Shown one piece after another: positions 1 through 12,540 of a stretch of 64,000 bases of DNA. Position 1 is the stretch's first letter; the number at the start of each line of letters is the position of its first letter. The notes below the pieces were generated by a model. It was not told the origin of the DNA, made no database searches, and saw only the letters and a program-made list of their open reading frames with translations. The translations under genes were made by a program, and so were the position numbers. Source of the stretch: Sipunculus nudus (Eukaryota; Annelida; Sipuncula; Golfingiida; Sipunculidae); contig CM049318.1 in assembly GCA_026874595.1 (NCBI GenBank), forward strand, positions 31,840,956 to 31,904,955, in the 5' to 3' direction.

Positions 1-1294
1 TAATAATTTCTCTATTTATCTTTTATCAGCCCTTCCAAACCCACCGAGAGAAATCTATACTCAGGTTAAGAAAATGTTATTTAGATTTATTTGGAGTCAT
101 GGAAGAGAACTGCTGAAGAGAAGCACATTAATTTCTGCTCCCAAACATGGGGGATTGAACAAGTTACATTTATTAACCCAAAAGAACAGCACTAAAAATC
201 TCATGGATTATAAGGTTGATAAGCAAATCTGAAAATAATGCATGGAGGCAATTTGTTTTGTCTTATCTTAAATTGGGTACAAATTCTTTTCGTTGTAACA
301 TTGAACCATAGGATATGAAACACATATTGAATAAGCCTTCAACATTCTGGGAAGATGTAATGTTCCAGTGATGTTACTATAACCATAAAGCCCCAATTTA
401 TTATGCTGATATTATGTCACAATCTCTTTGGTTTAATTCATATATCAAGAGAGGGAGACAGATAATATTTATAAAGAAACTCTACTCAACAGGGGATTTA
501 TATATCTCAGACTTAGTTACAATAGAAAATAATATCTCATGGTTAAATCACCATGCATTTTGTAAAAAAAAATTAAAGTGCACATTGATTTTGTAAGCTA
601 TAATGGTTTACTTCGCTCCATTCCTCTTGGCTGGAAAAATATTATCAAGCAACACCATGAACAAAACCAGGTAATATAACATGTTTTTAAAGTTGAAAAT
701 CTTATGTGAATGGAAAGACATGTCAAGTCAACTTATAAAGATTTAATAATGCTGAAAGTAGTATTGCCTAAAAATACTGCCAAATTGAAGGCAGAGTTAG
801 ATCTAGATTCAGATGTCAACGTTTATGATGGCTTTTAACATATTTATTTTTCAACCATATCAGTTCCACTCAAATATTTTCAATTCCGGTTACTACATCG
901 CTGTGCAACTCTGAATCCTTTTTTACCTTTTTTACATAAAATTAACAAAATTGATTCAGCTGAATGTACTTTTTGTAAAAATTAAAAAGAATCTTTGTTG
1001 CATTTATTCTGGGATTGTCCATTTTCCAAGTACTTATGGAATAAAATAATTAAACAATTAAAACTATTCGGCTCTTTAGACAATTCCTTCCAGTTGACAG
1101 ATGTAACTGCAATGCTGGGAAGTTATGATAATGAATGGATAAACCTTTTGACTCTGCTAGTGAAGAGACGTATATGTGAGCAGATGCAATAAACAAAAAC
1201 CAACAGTTGTGACTCTGAAAGGATTCATCAGTGAAATACATACAGTAGAAAAATATATAGCTGTCAATGAAAACAAACTGGATTACCACGAGTA
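1..1294 (+). pseudogene. L1-like LINE ORF2 C-terminal part (left-arm copy)
   Basis: This is the 3' end of a non-LTR retrotransposon ORF2, the mirror copy of the one ending at 12928 on the minus strand. Recognisable pieces are a block at 414-596 and a block at 995-1192 that includes MLHLFWDCPFSKYLWNKII. That second block is the cysteine-containing C-terminal region typical of L1-like ORF2 proteins. Frames are broken by several indels and stops. The endonuclease and RT parts would lie left of the window. In the right arm the same protein reads through to about 13230-12928, supporting the assignment. Not functional as seen. Confidence 0.75.
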
Positions 1295-3714
1295 AAAGTG
1301 GTCACAAATGAAATGTTTTATTCCATATTCTCAACAAACTTAGTTTCATTCCCACTAAAATTTGCTATTCTTCCAATTTTTAGTTTATCATATTTTGAGT
1401 ATATTTTAAATTAATTTTGAGTATTTTGTTTAAATATTTTATCTAAGTGAGACACAGACATACTACTATTAGAGATTGTGTAGGGTTTTACATATATTAC
1501 ATTCATCTATCTGCAGTAAATAGCATATATCAATTATATTCTTAAGCATATATAAAAGCTTGGCCTTTGCTGTTAATTATTACGCATGCTCTTGTTTTCA
1601 TACAGTACAAATTTAAAAGATCATCACTTTAAATCTATACAGCGCTGTTCAGGAGATACCATTATGTTCTTTAACATACGGGATCATAAATATATAGTCC
1701 AATTCATGATAAATGTTAGGTATCCTGAACAGAGACTTCAGATAAAAGAATAATACGATCCAGGTGTATTATGTAGAAGAATTATATTGAATGTCGTAAG
1801 TTGTATATTGTCTTTACGTTTTTCTTATAGGTATTCTTTTGTTAATTAATACAGAACACATATTCTTGAACATACTGGATCATAGTTTTATAAATAACTA
1901 CAATCAAATTCATGATGGACATGATGTTAGGTACCCTGAACAGAGACTGTTGATATAAGAATAATACGATTCAGGTGTATCATGTAGAAGTATTATATTT
2001 TATGTTGTATGTTTTATACTCTCTTTATATTCTGTTTTATGTGTTTTTTAGTTTAATAAAAAAAAATCTGTATACAGCCTCCGTAGGATTATCCATACTG
2101 CCGAATGAAACGATTAAGAAAAACTCCAGAAGTTACATCGCTTGCAGGGGAAAATGTTAAAAATCAAATATTACTTTTACGACCGAGAAGCATCAGTACT
2201 TAGAAATGAAATATATTCGAATGATTGAGCAATTTAGCTAAATATTATGTTTATGAATAAAAACATAAATCTCCTTTAAAAAAATTTGCAGCCGCTGTGC
2301 TTAAAACCGTCTCGTAATCGGAACTGCTCAATGATTTGCATGACCACTGCTTATGGATCTGGTCCACTGGCAGGTGATACATTCTAACAAGTTTCCTCTA
2401 AAGGCTGCTGGCTCGAAGTTGCTTGGGGAGAACACAGAACAATGGCCTGATTTTCATGCCACTTATCATAACTGATCATGAAATGATTTGTAGTGTGAAA
2501 AACAACTCAGAAGTGTATTTTACATAGGCTGTTTATTAAAACAACTTCGATTTATTATGACTACATTAAGTTGAATTTCTCTATTTTTCTCAAAGTATTA
2601 TGTGCAATGATTTACCGTCAATCTCACAGTAAGCTTTGACCAATAAGATCTAGTTACTATACTGATCAGAACAAACTATATTAGTGTTCTTTACTTTAAA
2701 ACTGTCGTGCAAAGTGAGTTGTATCCCCTTTATGTGGAATATAAAAATACTGTATTTTTATATCTAATATTATTTATATATGTTTTAACTATTAATTAAA
2801 AATAATTTTTTTCAGGATAACTGATTTTCCCCATGTATTATCCTATTTCCATCTTTACTTCTCTCTCCCCTCTTTCTATATACGTAAGCAGTATATGAAC
2901 ATCCCATACATCATTTGTAAAGTGCGTATCAAGTGAGTGACACATTAAACTTATATGATGGACTTTCCCTATAGGCACGTATGATGAATCACAAAAATGT
3001 CGGGCATAAATTTGTGATTTTGTAGAACAATCCAGTTATGCTTTTACCCATGTCTTTGTTGGTCTGTTGAAGCTGTGTCTCTCTACAACGATGGAATAAT
3101 TTTCCGGATGATTCTGAGGTTAGGTATTACAAGGGTTTTCAGTTTATTTTGGTTTATTTTGGTACGGATCAATTTAAGGATAATGATCGCTCTGCCACAT
3201 GCTTTGGTAAGCGCTCTACTGGGAGTGATTAATTTTTTTTTTACCTTTGCATTTTGTATATTGGTCAATCTTTTATTTCCATTTCAAACATTAGACATAG
3301 TTATTTTTTTTATTAAATGTGAGTACGCCGTTTGTCCTCCGACGGTACATTCTGATGTATTCATTCTCATATCATGAATATCATGTGCAGTCCCGTTGGT
3401 CACGTGGTTATCGTTTCTTGCTGCTGCACCTTACACTAGTGGGTTTGGGTTAGAAGTTACACCTGGAAGTAAATGAGGATATTTTGGGATACCGAGGGCT
3501 TTTTATATCGTCTACAACAGCCTAGGCGGGACATTAGTACTAAAGGATTCAAAATGATGACAGGCTGAGTAATAAGCACGGTCGGTTTCTCCCGGAGGAT
3601 CCAGTGGCATACCAGGGTATCTTAACAATGGTAGGCTCACCCGGGGGAACCCCTTGAATACATACTATGATAGGATGGTGGCAAGCTAGCATATCCTGAA
3701 AGGGAACCACAGGG
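1295..3714. other. Arm DNA without genes
   Basis: This is AT-rich sequence downstream of the LINE ORF2, probably starting with its 3' UTR. It contains the two-unit tandem repeat at 1648-2070. The reading frame of about 100 codons at 3075-3377 has no recognisable domain, and its mirror copy (10935-11153) is shorter, so I do not treat it as a gene. Around 3400-3480 there is a weak tRNA-like box A, without a convincing box B. Confidence 0.5.
1648..2070. repeat. Two ~210-bp tandem units with internal hairpins
   Basis: The motif GTTAGGTATCCTGAACAGAG near 1715 recurs about 211 bp later as GTTAGGTACCCTGAACAGAG. The flanking AATAATACGAT..CAGGTGTAT and TTCATGAT blocks recur in the same order. Inside the first unit, CTGTTCAGG-A-GATACC (about 1648) is inverted relative to GGTATCCTGAACAG (about 1718), giving a possible hairpin. 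The mirror copy is at about 12118-12540 in the right arm, so the tandem duplication predates the inverted duplication. Confidence 0.75.
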
Positions 3715-3905
3715 GCGGATCAAGAATTTAGGAAAAGGGAGTTCAACCAAGGAGGACGAATGACAAAAATAAAACAAAAGTTCTCAGGTCGGACAAAAGG
3801 GGGTCCAGGTCATAAATTGGTCTGAAATCCTTAATAATGGTTGCGGCTGCAGCAAAAGGAGCGGATCCTTAGCAATCTTAAAGTCTTTTGTTCCAAAAAC
3901 AACCT
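3715..3905. repeat. Dispersed 'GGGGCGGATC' repeat, arm copy
   Basis: A short interspersed repeat begins AGGGGCGGATCAAGAATTTA and ends near GGAGCGGATCC, so its ends are roughly inverted. Related copies sit at about 10290-10475 (mirror), 22490-22615 (partial) and 45655-45850. Size, inverted ends and lack of coding capacity suggest a miniature non-autonomous DNA element. The family is inferred, not identified. Confidence 0.6.
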
Positions 3906-4004
3906 TTTACAGGCTCCTCTCTAAGAACGTACCCGCTTGAGCTCTAGTTTTACTTTCAGTGTAAAAATATTTCATTTGCTACCTTGACATAGCAAGCTTT
4001 GATG

Positions 4005-4120
4005 AAAAGTAGGGATGCGCTCTATTATCGATATATCGGTTAGCGATATGACTATTGCATATCTATATCAAAGATTGATATTTTCATATATTTTGTTAAA
4101 CCTGACAGAAACTGATGTAT
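4005..4120. repeat. hAT-like terminal sequence (TATCGATA-rich)
   Basis: TAGGGATGCGC is followed by TATCGATATATCGG and further CGATAT motifs. This resembles the TAGGGCTG...CGATAT termini of the element at 22996-27358. The mirror copy lies at about 10120-10220. Only one end is recognised, so the element boundaries are unknown. Confidence 0.4.
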
Positions 4121-4347
4121 CGTGGAAAAAATTAAGATTTTTTTTTACACATTCAGACATTTAAACATGTTTTGCTGAACGCCTGAAAGTGAAAGCCGCA
4201 ACCGTGTCTCTTGATAATTCGCAGGGCTTAGAAAATATTCATGTATAATGCCTAATAGAGTCATTAGTTTCAGCTAAGTCTTGTTGCCTGCTAAGAATCG
4301 CCAACTTGTCTACATGACTTATCTCAAGAGTTATATATATATAGTCA

Positions 4348-4351
<4 letters not shown>

Positions 4352-4386
<35 letters not shown>
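4352..4386. repeat. (TA)n microsatellite
   Basis: An uninterrupted TA run of about 35 bp. The mirror tract at 9805-9876 is roughly twice as long, so it is the largest length difference noticed between the arms. Confidence 0.95.
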
Positions 4387-4390
<4 letters not shown>

Positions 4391-4869
4391 GGGTGTTATC
4401 ACAAAGGAAGGAAGTTAAGGAAATGTTCTCAAGCCTAAACAACTATATGAAAAATTCCTAACTAAGCATGCCAACGTCTTAACGCATGAACACAGAGGAC
4501 ACTGGTAAAGGTAACATAGAAATGTTAAAAATGTGTGATCCTTACCCTTGTAGGAAAACTACCTCTATGCTGATAATGTTATATACTTGTAGAGTTTGAA
4601 TTGTAATTTACTTGAACACACTGGATATGTGTATTATCATCGTCCTCACCGTGACGTATTTTTGATACTCTTGGATGGAATTCGGGTTTTCCGAACGAAA
4701 CGTTTTTTTCTCTACTTTCTATATGACGCAGTATTTAAAGGAATGTTGATTAGACACACTTTAAACAAGAAAATGATTCTTATCTTGTCAAGGATGGTAT
4801 GAGTTTTTATGCTGTTCTGCATATGGCTATTAAATATCTTTATACAAAAATTAGTTGATCCACTTTTTC

Positions 4870-5335
4870 CTATTTGTCAATGTAGGTTCACCGAAAAAGA
4901 AAAAAAAAGTTTCACTGTGTATCTTTTAAGACTGCTCATAGGCTTTTGATACTGTGTGTCATGATATTTTAATATATAAACTTAGAAAATATGGTAAAAG
5001 AGCATTGCATATGATTGTAATTTTTTATTCACAAAACTTTTTTGGTCGTTATGAAAGACTAGCTCAGAACTTGAAGAAATAACTTATGGTGTCCCTCAAG
5101 GTTCAATTTTTTCCCCTTTGCTTTTTTTGTTTCACGTTAATGATATGGATAATATTTCAACTATGTTGTTCCCAATATTATTTGCTGATGATACAAATAT
5201 ATTTGTCAATAGGAAAGGCTTAAATGAGAGAGCAAACATTTTAATATATGAGTTATCTAAATTGGTTGTGTGGGTTAGTGTAAATAAGTTATCTTTTATA
5301 AAACGCACTATATAGTATCTAAGAAATCTATAGAT
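4870..5335 (+). pseudogene. Jockey/CR1-type LINE reverse transcriptase remnant
   Basis: Conceptual reading shows, in order, a decayed SKAFDT-like block (about 4930), YGVPQGS (about 5085), PLLFLFHVNDMD (about 5118) and FADDTNIF (about 5180). These are the RT palm motifs of non-LTR retrotransposons. FADDT is the catalytic Asp-pair motif and is still present. Frameshifts separate the blocks. It is distinct from the L1-like LINE at the arm's outer end (QYADDT type). No endonuclease is recognised. The mirror copy lies at 8875-9340 on the minus strand. Dead fragment. Confidence 0.75.
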
Positions 5336-5344
5336 AGGCTGGAG

Positions 5345-5835
5345 TTAGTGATTGCCTTCATGCATACCTTGGTTGGAATTAGTTTTGGAGTGTCTGGCTT
5401 CTATTTGTCTGTCTGTCTGTCACTTTGTCTGTTCATCTGTCAAGTTTTCTGTTTCCGTGCGATAACTTTCCTATCTATTATCCGATTCCATTCAAATTTT
5501 GGTCAGTGATTGCTCTCATGCTTAACATGTTTGGGGGTGCTTTTGAAGTGTCTGGCACCTGTCTGTCACTTTGTCTGTCCGTCCGTCTGGTTTTCGTTTC
5601 CGTGCTACAACTTTACTTAATATTATCCAATTCATTCAAAATTTTGTTAATGATTGTTCTCATGCTTACCTCGGTTGGGATTGGTTTCTGGCTTCTGTCT
5701 GTATGTCTGTAGCTCTGTTTGTCCGTCCGTAAGTTTTTTGTTTTTGTTTCCGTGCGATAACTTTCCTAAATATTATCCGATTTCATTCAGATTTTGGCCA
5801 GTGATTGCTCTCATGCTTACCTTTGTTTGGATTTG
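5345..5835. repeat. Minisatellite, ~150-bp period, with GTCTGTCTGTC tracts
   Basis: The block GTGATTGC(C/T)...CATGCxTA(C/A)C recurs at about 5347, 5505, 5650 and 5801, each followed by a CTGTCTGTCTG-rich tract and TTTCCGTGCGATAACTTTCC. That gives about three full units and a partial one. The reading frames it produces in either direction are repeat artefacts. The mirror copy is at 8355-8845. Confidence 0.85.
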
Positions 5836-5839
5836 TTTT

Positions 5840-6893
5840 TAAACAAAATTATAAATTTTTTTTTCAATTTTTCAATGTGTTTTAGCTTTAATGTTCACCT
5901 CAGATGTCTTCACTTGTCATAGTGCATCTGCTTAAGTTTTCATGTTTTTTTTAAAGTTTTTTTAGCATTCAGATAGATTGTACCATACAAAGAGCATGTA
6001 AGCCTGGGTTAATCCCATCTAAAATAAAGACATACATTATTTTCACAGTACTAAAAAAATATATGCAGAAGGCAAATACAGTAGATAAAATGATGACATT
6101 TCGATCGATGTGTTTTTCTATGTGTATCTTAATACCATGCATAATTCCCATTAATGTTGCCTCTTTTCTTTACGCTGCCTTTTTATTTAAGAGCCCACAT
6201 AGGCTGAGAAACACAAAGACAATAACAGTGTTCTGAATAGATCCGACAGAGAAGAATACATAAAGGAAACAAATATGAGGACATCCAACAGACACGCCAA
6301 TGTCGCTCAGTGATATTGGTTTCAATATTTTAAAAATAATTAAGGGGCCATTATCCTCTAAACAACAGTCCCCAGTCTATCGTGGATGAACCCTTGAAAG
6401 GCATGAATGAAAAAAAATCTCACTTGTCCAAGTCCTTAACTGTTCGAGTCTCTCCCTTGGAACAAAATGTGGCACCGACATTATATACAGTGGACGTGCA
6501 GTGGACCTGTATTTCACGTCATGACATACAGGGTTTATAGCAACATCTCTTAGAGAGCAAATATTTTTTTAATTATCATGTCACGGCAACAGGTTGTACC
6601 CTTAACACGACCCCACACCCTATGTAACATGTTACTATTTCCAATCCAGCACATCATCACTGGAATTATATTTCTCTCTGTGTATTTTAGTCAAGCTGAT
6701 TATCACTGCACTTAAAATTCCCGATGTCTGTTAGTCAACAATACTGAGTAAGAATTAATAACATTAATAAATAAATTAATTAATTTCATACACAAACGAG
6801 TGCGCCTTTCGGGGGTACCTCGGTGTTGTGACCCAGCAATAGGGATGACATGCACCCGCAGGAGTGATACACCGAGCCTGTTTGACGCCAGAA
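5840..6893. other. Inner end of left arm, no gene
   Basis: The stretch holds low-complexity T-rich tracts, then a more mixed segment. A 60-codon frame (5969-6151 minus, mirrored at 8039-8221) has no recognisable domain. The arm ends in a GC-richer segment (about 6800-6892) whose last paired bases are GTTTGACGCCAGAA, followed by sequence not shared with the other arm. Confidence 0.5.
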
Positions 6894-7295
6894 TTATTTC
6901 GTGTATGCCCCTGTCACGTAGTCCGAAACCGGAATGGAATTCTACAGATGTACATATACTTAGTTAAGCAAGCATTAAAAAATGGTGGCGGTTAACTCCA
7001 CCAAAAGGAAAAAAAATAATAAAATGACATAAAGATATTGTGAAGAAATATTGATGACTGAAGAGACCGATTCACACAACTGTTATGTTAAATGTACCCG
7101 ACATTTAGTTTTTCTATTTAATGGACTGTGGTATCTGCAAGCATTTTTTTCTAAAAATATTTACGTGCTCCGGCACACAAGATAAAGAAAAAATTCCACA
7201 CCGATCAGGGATGAAAATATAAACATAACCATGTAGGCCATCTAATGCGACCTCACTATTTGAGATTTCTCAAGCCTCTTTTCTGTTTTTCTGTT
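6894..7295. other. Unique spacer at the centre of the inverted repeat
   Basis: Pairing between the arms stops after GACGCCAGAA on the left and resumes at TTCTGGCGTC on the right. The 402 bp between them are not self-complementary at this scale. They include an A-rich tract (about 7000-7025) and TGGTGGCGGTTAACTCCACCA, itself a small hairpin near 6983-7003. No gene is seen. Confidence 0.8.
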
Positions 7296-8354
7296 TTCTG
7301 GCGTCAAACAGGCTCGGTGTATCACTCCTGCGGGTGCATGTCATCCCTATTGCTGGGTCACAACACCGAGGTACCCCCGAAAGGCGCAGTCGTTTGTGTA
7401 TGAAATTAATTAATTTATTTATTAATGTTATTAATTCTTACTCAGTATTGTTGACTAACAGACATCGGGAATATTAATTGCAGTGATAATCAGCTTGACT
7501 AAAATACACAGGGAGAAATATAATTCCAGTGATGATGTGCTGGATTGGAAATGGTAACATGTAACATAGGGTGTGGGGTTGTGTTAAGAGTACAACCTGT
7601 TGCCGTGACATGATAATTAAAAAAAATATTTGCTCTCTAAGAGATGTTGCTATAAACCCTGTATGTCATGACGTGAAATACAGGTCCACTGCACGTCCAC
7701 TGTATATAATGTCGGTGCCACATTTTGTTCCAAGGGAGAGACTCGAACAGTTAAGGACTTGGACAAGTGAGATTTTTTTTCATTCATGCCTTTCAAGGGT
7801 TCATCCACGATACGCTGGGGACTGTTGATTAGAGGATAATGGCCCCTTAATTATTTTTAAAATATTGAAACCAATATCACTGAGCGACATTGGCGTGTCT
7901 GTTGGATGTCCCCATATTTGTTTCCTTTATGTATTCTTCTCTGTCGGATCTATCCAGAACACTGTTATTGTCTTTGTGTTTCTCAGCCTATGTGGGCTCT
8001 TAAATAAAAAGGCAGTGTAAAGAAAAGAGGCAACATAAATGGGAATTATGCATGGTATTAAGATACACATAGAAAAACACATCGATCGAAATGTCATCAT
8101 TTTATCTACTGTATTTGTCTTCTGCGTATATTTTTTTAGTACTGTGAAAATAATGTATGTCTTTATTTTAGATGGGATTAACCCAGGCTTACATGCTCTT
8201 TGTATGGTACAATCTATCTGAATGCTAAAAAACTTTAAAAAAACATGAAAACTTAAACAGATGCACTATGACAAGTGGAGACATCTGAGGTGAACATTAA
8301 AGCTAAAACACATTGAAAAATTGAACCAAAATTTTATAATTTTGTTTAAAAACA

Positions 8355-8845
8355 AATCCAAACAAAGGTAAGCATGAGAGCAATCACTGGCCAAAATCTG
8401 AATGAAATCGGATAATATTTAGGAAAGTCATCGCACGGAAACAAAAAAAAAACTTACGGACGGACAAACAGAGCTACAGACATACAGACAGAAGCCAGAA
8501 ACCAATCCCAACCGAGGTAAGCATGAGAACAATCATTAACAAAATTTTGAATGAATTGGATAATATTAAGTAAAGTTGTAGCACGGAAACGAAAATCAGA
8601 CGGACGGACAGACAAAGTGACAGACAGGTGCCAGACACTTCAAAAGCACTCCCAAACATGTTAAGCATGAGAGCAATCACTGACCAAAATTTGAATGGAA
8701 TCGGATAATAGATAGGAAAGTTATCGCACGGAAACAAAAAAACTTGACAGATGAACAGACAAAGTGACAGACAGACAGACAGACAAATAGAAGCCAGACA
8801 CTCCAAAACTAATTCCAACCAAGGTATGCATGAAGGCAATCACTA
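8355..8845. repeat. Minisatellite, mirror copy
   Basis: Reverse-complement copy of 5345-5835, with CAGACGGACGGACAGAC-type tracts and the unit block GGTAAGCATGAGAGCAATCAC repeated at about 8367, 8517, 8661 and 8822. The long minus-strand reading frame here is produced by the repeat. Confidence 0.85.
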
Positions 8846-8874
8846 ACTCCAGCCTATCTATAGATTTCTTAGAT

Positions 8875-9340
8875 ACTATAAAGTGCGTTTTATAAAAGAT
8901 AACTTATTTACACTAAATCACACAACCAATTTAGATAACTCATATATTAAAATGTTTGCTCTCTCATTTAAGCCTTTCCTATTGACCAATATATTTGTAT
9001 CATCAGCAAATAATATTGGGAACAACATAGTTGAAATATTATCCATATCATTAACGTGAAACAAAAAAAGCAAAGGTAAAAAAATTGAACCTTGAGGGAC
9101 ACCATAAGTTATTTCTTCAAGTTCTGAGCTAGTCTTTTCATAACGACCAAAAAAAGTTTTGTAAATGAAAAATTACAATCATATGCAATGCTCTTTTACC
9201 ATATTTTCTAAGTTTATATATTAAAATATCATGACACACAGTATCAAAAGCCTATGAGCAGTCTTAAAAGATACACAGTGAAACTTCTTTTTTTCTTTTT
9301 CGGTGAGCCTACATTGACAAATAGGAAAAAGTGGATCAAC
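8875..9340 (-). pseudogene. Jockey/CR1-type RT remnant, mirror copy
   Basis: Mirror of 4870-5335. The FADDTNIF-equivalent region (about 9000-9010), the NDMDNIS block and the decayed GVPQGS block are present in the same order on the minus strand, with the same type of frame breaks. Shared damage shows the element was already dead before the inverted duplication. Confidence 0.7.
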
Positions 9341-9804
9341 TAATTTTTGTATAAAGATATTTAATAGCCATATGCAGAACAGCATAAAAACTCATACCAT
9401 CCTTGACAAGATAAGAATCATTTTCTTGTTTAAAGTGTGTCTAATCAACATTCCTTTAGATACTGCGTCACATAGAAAGTAGAGAAAAAAACTTTTCGTT
9501 CGGAAAACCCGAATTCCATCCAAGAGTATCAAAAATACGTCACGGTGAGGACTATGATAATACACATATCCAGTGTGTTCAAGTAAATTACAATTCAAAC
9601 TCTACAAGTATATAACATTATCAGCATAGAGGTAGCTTTCCTACAAGGGTAAGGATCACACATTTTTAACATTTCTATGTTACCTTTACCAGTATCCTCT
9701 GTGTTCATGCGTTAAGACGTTGGCATGCTTAGTTAGGATTTTTTCATATAGTTGTTTAGACTTGAGAACATTTCCTTAACTTCCTTCCTTTGTGATAACA
9801 CCCG

Positions 9805-9876
<72 letters not shown>
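9805..9876. repeat. (TA)n microsatellite, long allele
   Basis: About 72 bp of TA, the mirror of the 35-bp tract at 4352-4386. The YI-repeat reading frame across it is an artefact. Confidence 0.95.
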
Positions 9877-9880
<4 letters not shown>

Positions 9881-10289
9881 TGACAATATATATATAACTC
9901 TTGAGATAAGTCATGTAGACAAGTTGGCGATTCTTAGCAGGCAACAAGACTTAGCTGAAACTAATGACTCTATTAGGCATTATACATGAATATTTTCTAA
10001 GCCCTGCGAATTATCAAGAGACACGGTTGCGGCTTTCACTTTCACGCGTTCAGCAAAACATGTTTAAATGTCTGAATGTGTAAAAAAAAATCTTAATTTT
10101 TTCCACGATACATCAGTTACTGTCAGGTTTAACAAAATATCTGAAAATATCAATCTTTGATATAGATATGCAATAGTCATATTGCTAACCGATATATCGA
10201 TAATAGAGCGCATCCCTACTTTTCATCAAAGCTTGCTATGTCAAGGTAGCAAATGAAATATTTTTACACTGAAAGTAAAACTAGAGCTC

Positions 10290-10475
10290 AAGCTGGCACG
10301 TTCTTAGAGGGGAGCCTGTAAAAGGTTGTTTTTGGAACAAAAGACTTTAAGATTGCTAAGGATCCGCTCCCTTTGCTGCAGCCGCAACCATTATTAAGGA
10401 TTTCAGACCAATTTATGACCTGGACCCCCTTTTGTCCGACCTGAGAACTTTTGTTTTATTTTTGTCATTCGTCCT
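10290..10475. repeat. Dispersed 'GGGGCGGATC' repeat, mirror copy
   Basis: Reverse-complement copy of 3715-3905. It runs from AGGATCCGCTCC to TAAATCCTTGATCCGCCCCT (10499-10518 in the extended copy). Confidence 0.6.
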
Positions 10476-12117
10476 CCTTGGTTGAACTCCCTTTTCCTAA
10501 ATCCTTGATCCGCCCCTGTGGTTCCCTTTCAGGATATGCTAGCTTGCCACCATCCTATCATAGTATGTATTCAAGGGGTTCCCCCGGGTGAGCCTACCAT
10601 TGTTGAGATACCCTGGTATGCCACTGGTTCCTCCGGGAGAAACCGACCGTGCTTATTACTCAGCCTGTCATCATTTTGAATCCTTTAGTACTAATGTCCC
10701 GCCTAGGCTGTTGTAGACGATATAAAAAGCCCTCGGTATCCCAAAATATCCTCATTTACTTCCAGGTGTAACTTCTAACCCAAACCCACTAGTGTAAGGT
10801 GCAGCAGCAAGAAACGATAACCACGTGACCAACGGGACTGCACATGATATTCATGATATGGGAATGAATACATCAGAATGTACCGTCGGAGGACAAACGG
10901 CGTACTCACATTTAATTAAAAAAAATAACAATGTCTAATGTTTGAAATGGAAATAAAAGATTGACCAATATACAAAATGCAAAGGTAAAAAAAAATTAAC
11001 CACTCCCAGTAGAGCGCTTACCAAAGCATGTGGCACAGCGATCATTATCCTTAAATTGATCCGTACCAAAATAAACCAAAATAAACTGAAAACCCTTGTA
11101 ATACCTGACCTAAGAATCATCCGGAAAATTATTCCATCGTTGTAGAGAGACACAGCTTCAACAGACCAACAAAGACATGGGTAAAAGCATAACTGGATTG
11201 TTCTACAAAATCACAAATTTATGCCCGACATTTTTGTGATTCATCATACGTGCCTATAGGGAAAGTCCATCATATAAGTTTAATGTGTCACTCACTTGAT
11301 ACGCACTTTACAAATGATGTATGGGATGTTCATATACTGCTTACGTATATAGAAAGAGGGGAGAGAGAAGTAAAGATGGAAATAGGATAATACATGGGGA
11401 AAATCAGTTATCCTGAAAAAAATTATTTTTAATTAATAGTTGAAACATATATAAATATTATTAGATATAAAAATACAGTATTTTTATATTCCATATAAAG
11501 GGGATGCAACTCAATTTGCACGACAGTTTTAAAGTAAAGAACACTAATATAGTTTGTTCTGATCAGTATAGTAACTAGATCTTATTGGTCAAAGCTTACT
11601 GTGAGATTGACGGTAAATCATTGCACATAATACTTTGAGAAAAATAGAGAAATTCAACTTAATGTAGTCATAATAAATCGAAGTTGTTTTAATAAACAGC
11701 CTATGTAAAATACACTTCTGAGTTGTTTTTCACACTACAAATCATTTCATGATCAGTTATGATAAGTGGCATGAAAATCAGGCCATTGTTCTGTGTTCTC
11801 CCCAAGCAACTTCGAGCCAGCAGCCTTTAGAGGAAACTTGTTAGAATGTATCACCTGCCAGCGGACCAGATTCCTAAGCAGAGGTCATGCAAATCATTGA
11901 GCAGTTCCGATTACGAGACGGTTTTAAGCACAGCGGCTACAAATTTTTTTTAAAGGAGATTTATGTTTTTATTCATAAACATAATATTTAGCTAAATTGC
12001 TCAATCATTCGAATATATTTCATTTCTAAGTACTTATGCTTCTCGGTCGTAAAAGCAATATTTGATTTTTAACATTTTCCCCTGCAAGCGATGTAACTTC
12101 TGGAGTTTTTCTTAATC

Positions 12118-12540
12118 GTTTCATTCGGCAGTATGGATAATCCTACGGAGGCTGTATACAGTTTTTTTTATTAAACTAAAAAACACATAAAACAGAATAT
12201 AAAGAGAGTATAAAACATACAACATAAAATATAATACTTCTACATGATACACCTGGATCGTATTATTCTTATATCAACAGTCTCTGTTCAGGGTACCTAA
12301 CATCATGTCCATCATGACTTTGTTGTTATTTATAAAACTATGATCCAGTATGTTCAAGAATATGTGTTCTGTATTAATTAACAAAAGAATACCTATAACA
12401 AAAACATAAAGACAATATACAACTTACGACATTCAATATAATTCTTCTACATAATACACCTGGATCGTATTATTCTTTTATCTAAAGTCTCTGTTCAGGA
12501 TACCTAACATTTATCATGAATTGGACTATATATTTATGAT
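12118..12540. repeat. Two ~210-bp tandem units, mirror copy
   Basis: Reverse complement of the tandem units at 1648-2070. It shows the repeated CTCTGTTCAGGGTACCTAAC and CTCTGTTCAGGATACCTAAC blocks at about 12282 and 12489. Confidence 0.75.

Larger units (their letters stand above)
1..6893. repeat. Left arm of giant inverted repeat
   Basis: The stretch is the reverse complement of 7296-14185. Base 1 pairs with about 14185 and base 6893 with 7296, where pairing stops. Stretches compared by eye (1-80; 2281-2490 against 11750-11945) differ at about 2% of sites, and the arms also differ in (TA)n length (4352-4386 against 9805-9876). The arm is cut by the window edge, so it probably extends further left. 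It holds an L1-like LINE 3' end, a second RT relic, a minisatellite and dispersed repeats. It could be a genuine palindromic duplication or an assembly join of two haplotypes. Confidence 0.93.

Noticed and set aside
3075-3377. Hydrophobic 100-codon frame resembling a small membrane protein
   Set aside because: Its mirror copy is truncated and differs in frame; hydrophobicity follows from T-rich sequence and no family is recognised.
3400-3480. tRNA-like stretch with TTGGTCACGTGGTTATCG
   Set aside because: The box B position reads GGGTTAGAAGT, too far from GGTTCGANNC to support it.
5969-6151. Conserved 60-codon frame present in both arms
   Set aside because: Conservation is explained by the recent inverted duplication; no domain and no start context.
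8474-8839. 121-codon minus-strand frame with LSVCLSVCLSL repeats
   Set aside because: It is encoded by the CAGA/GTCT-rich minisatellite and its mirror; repeat artefact.
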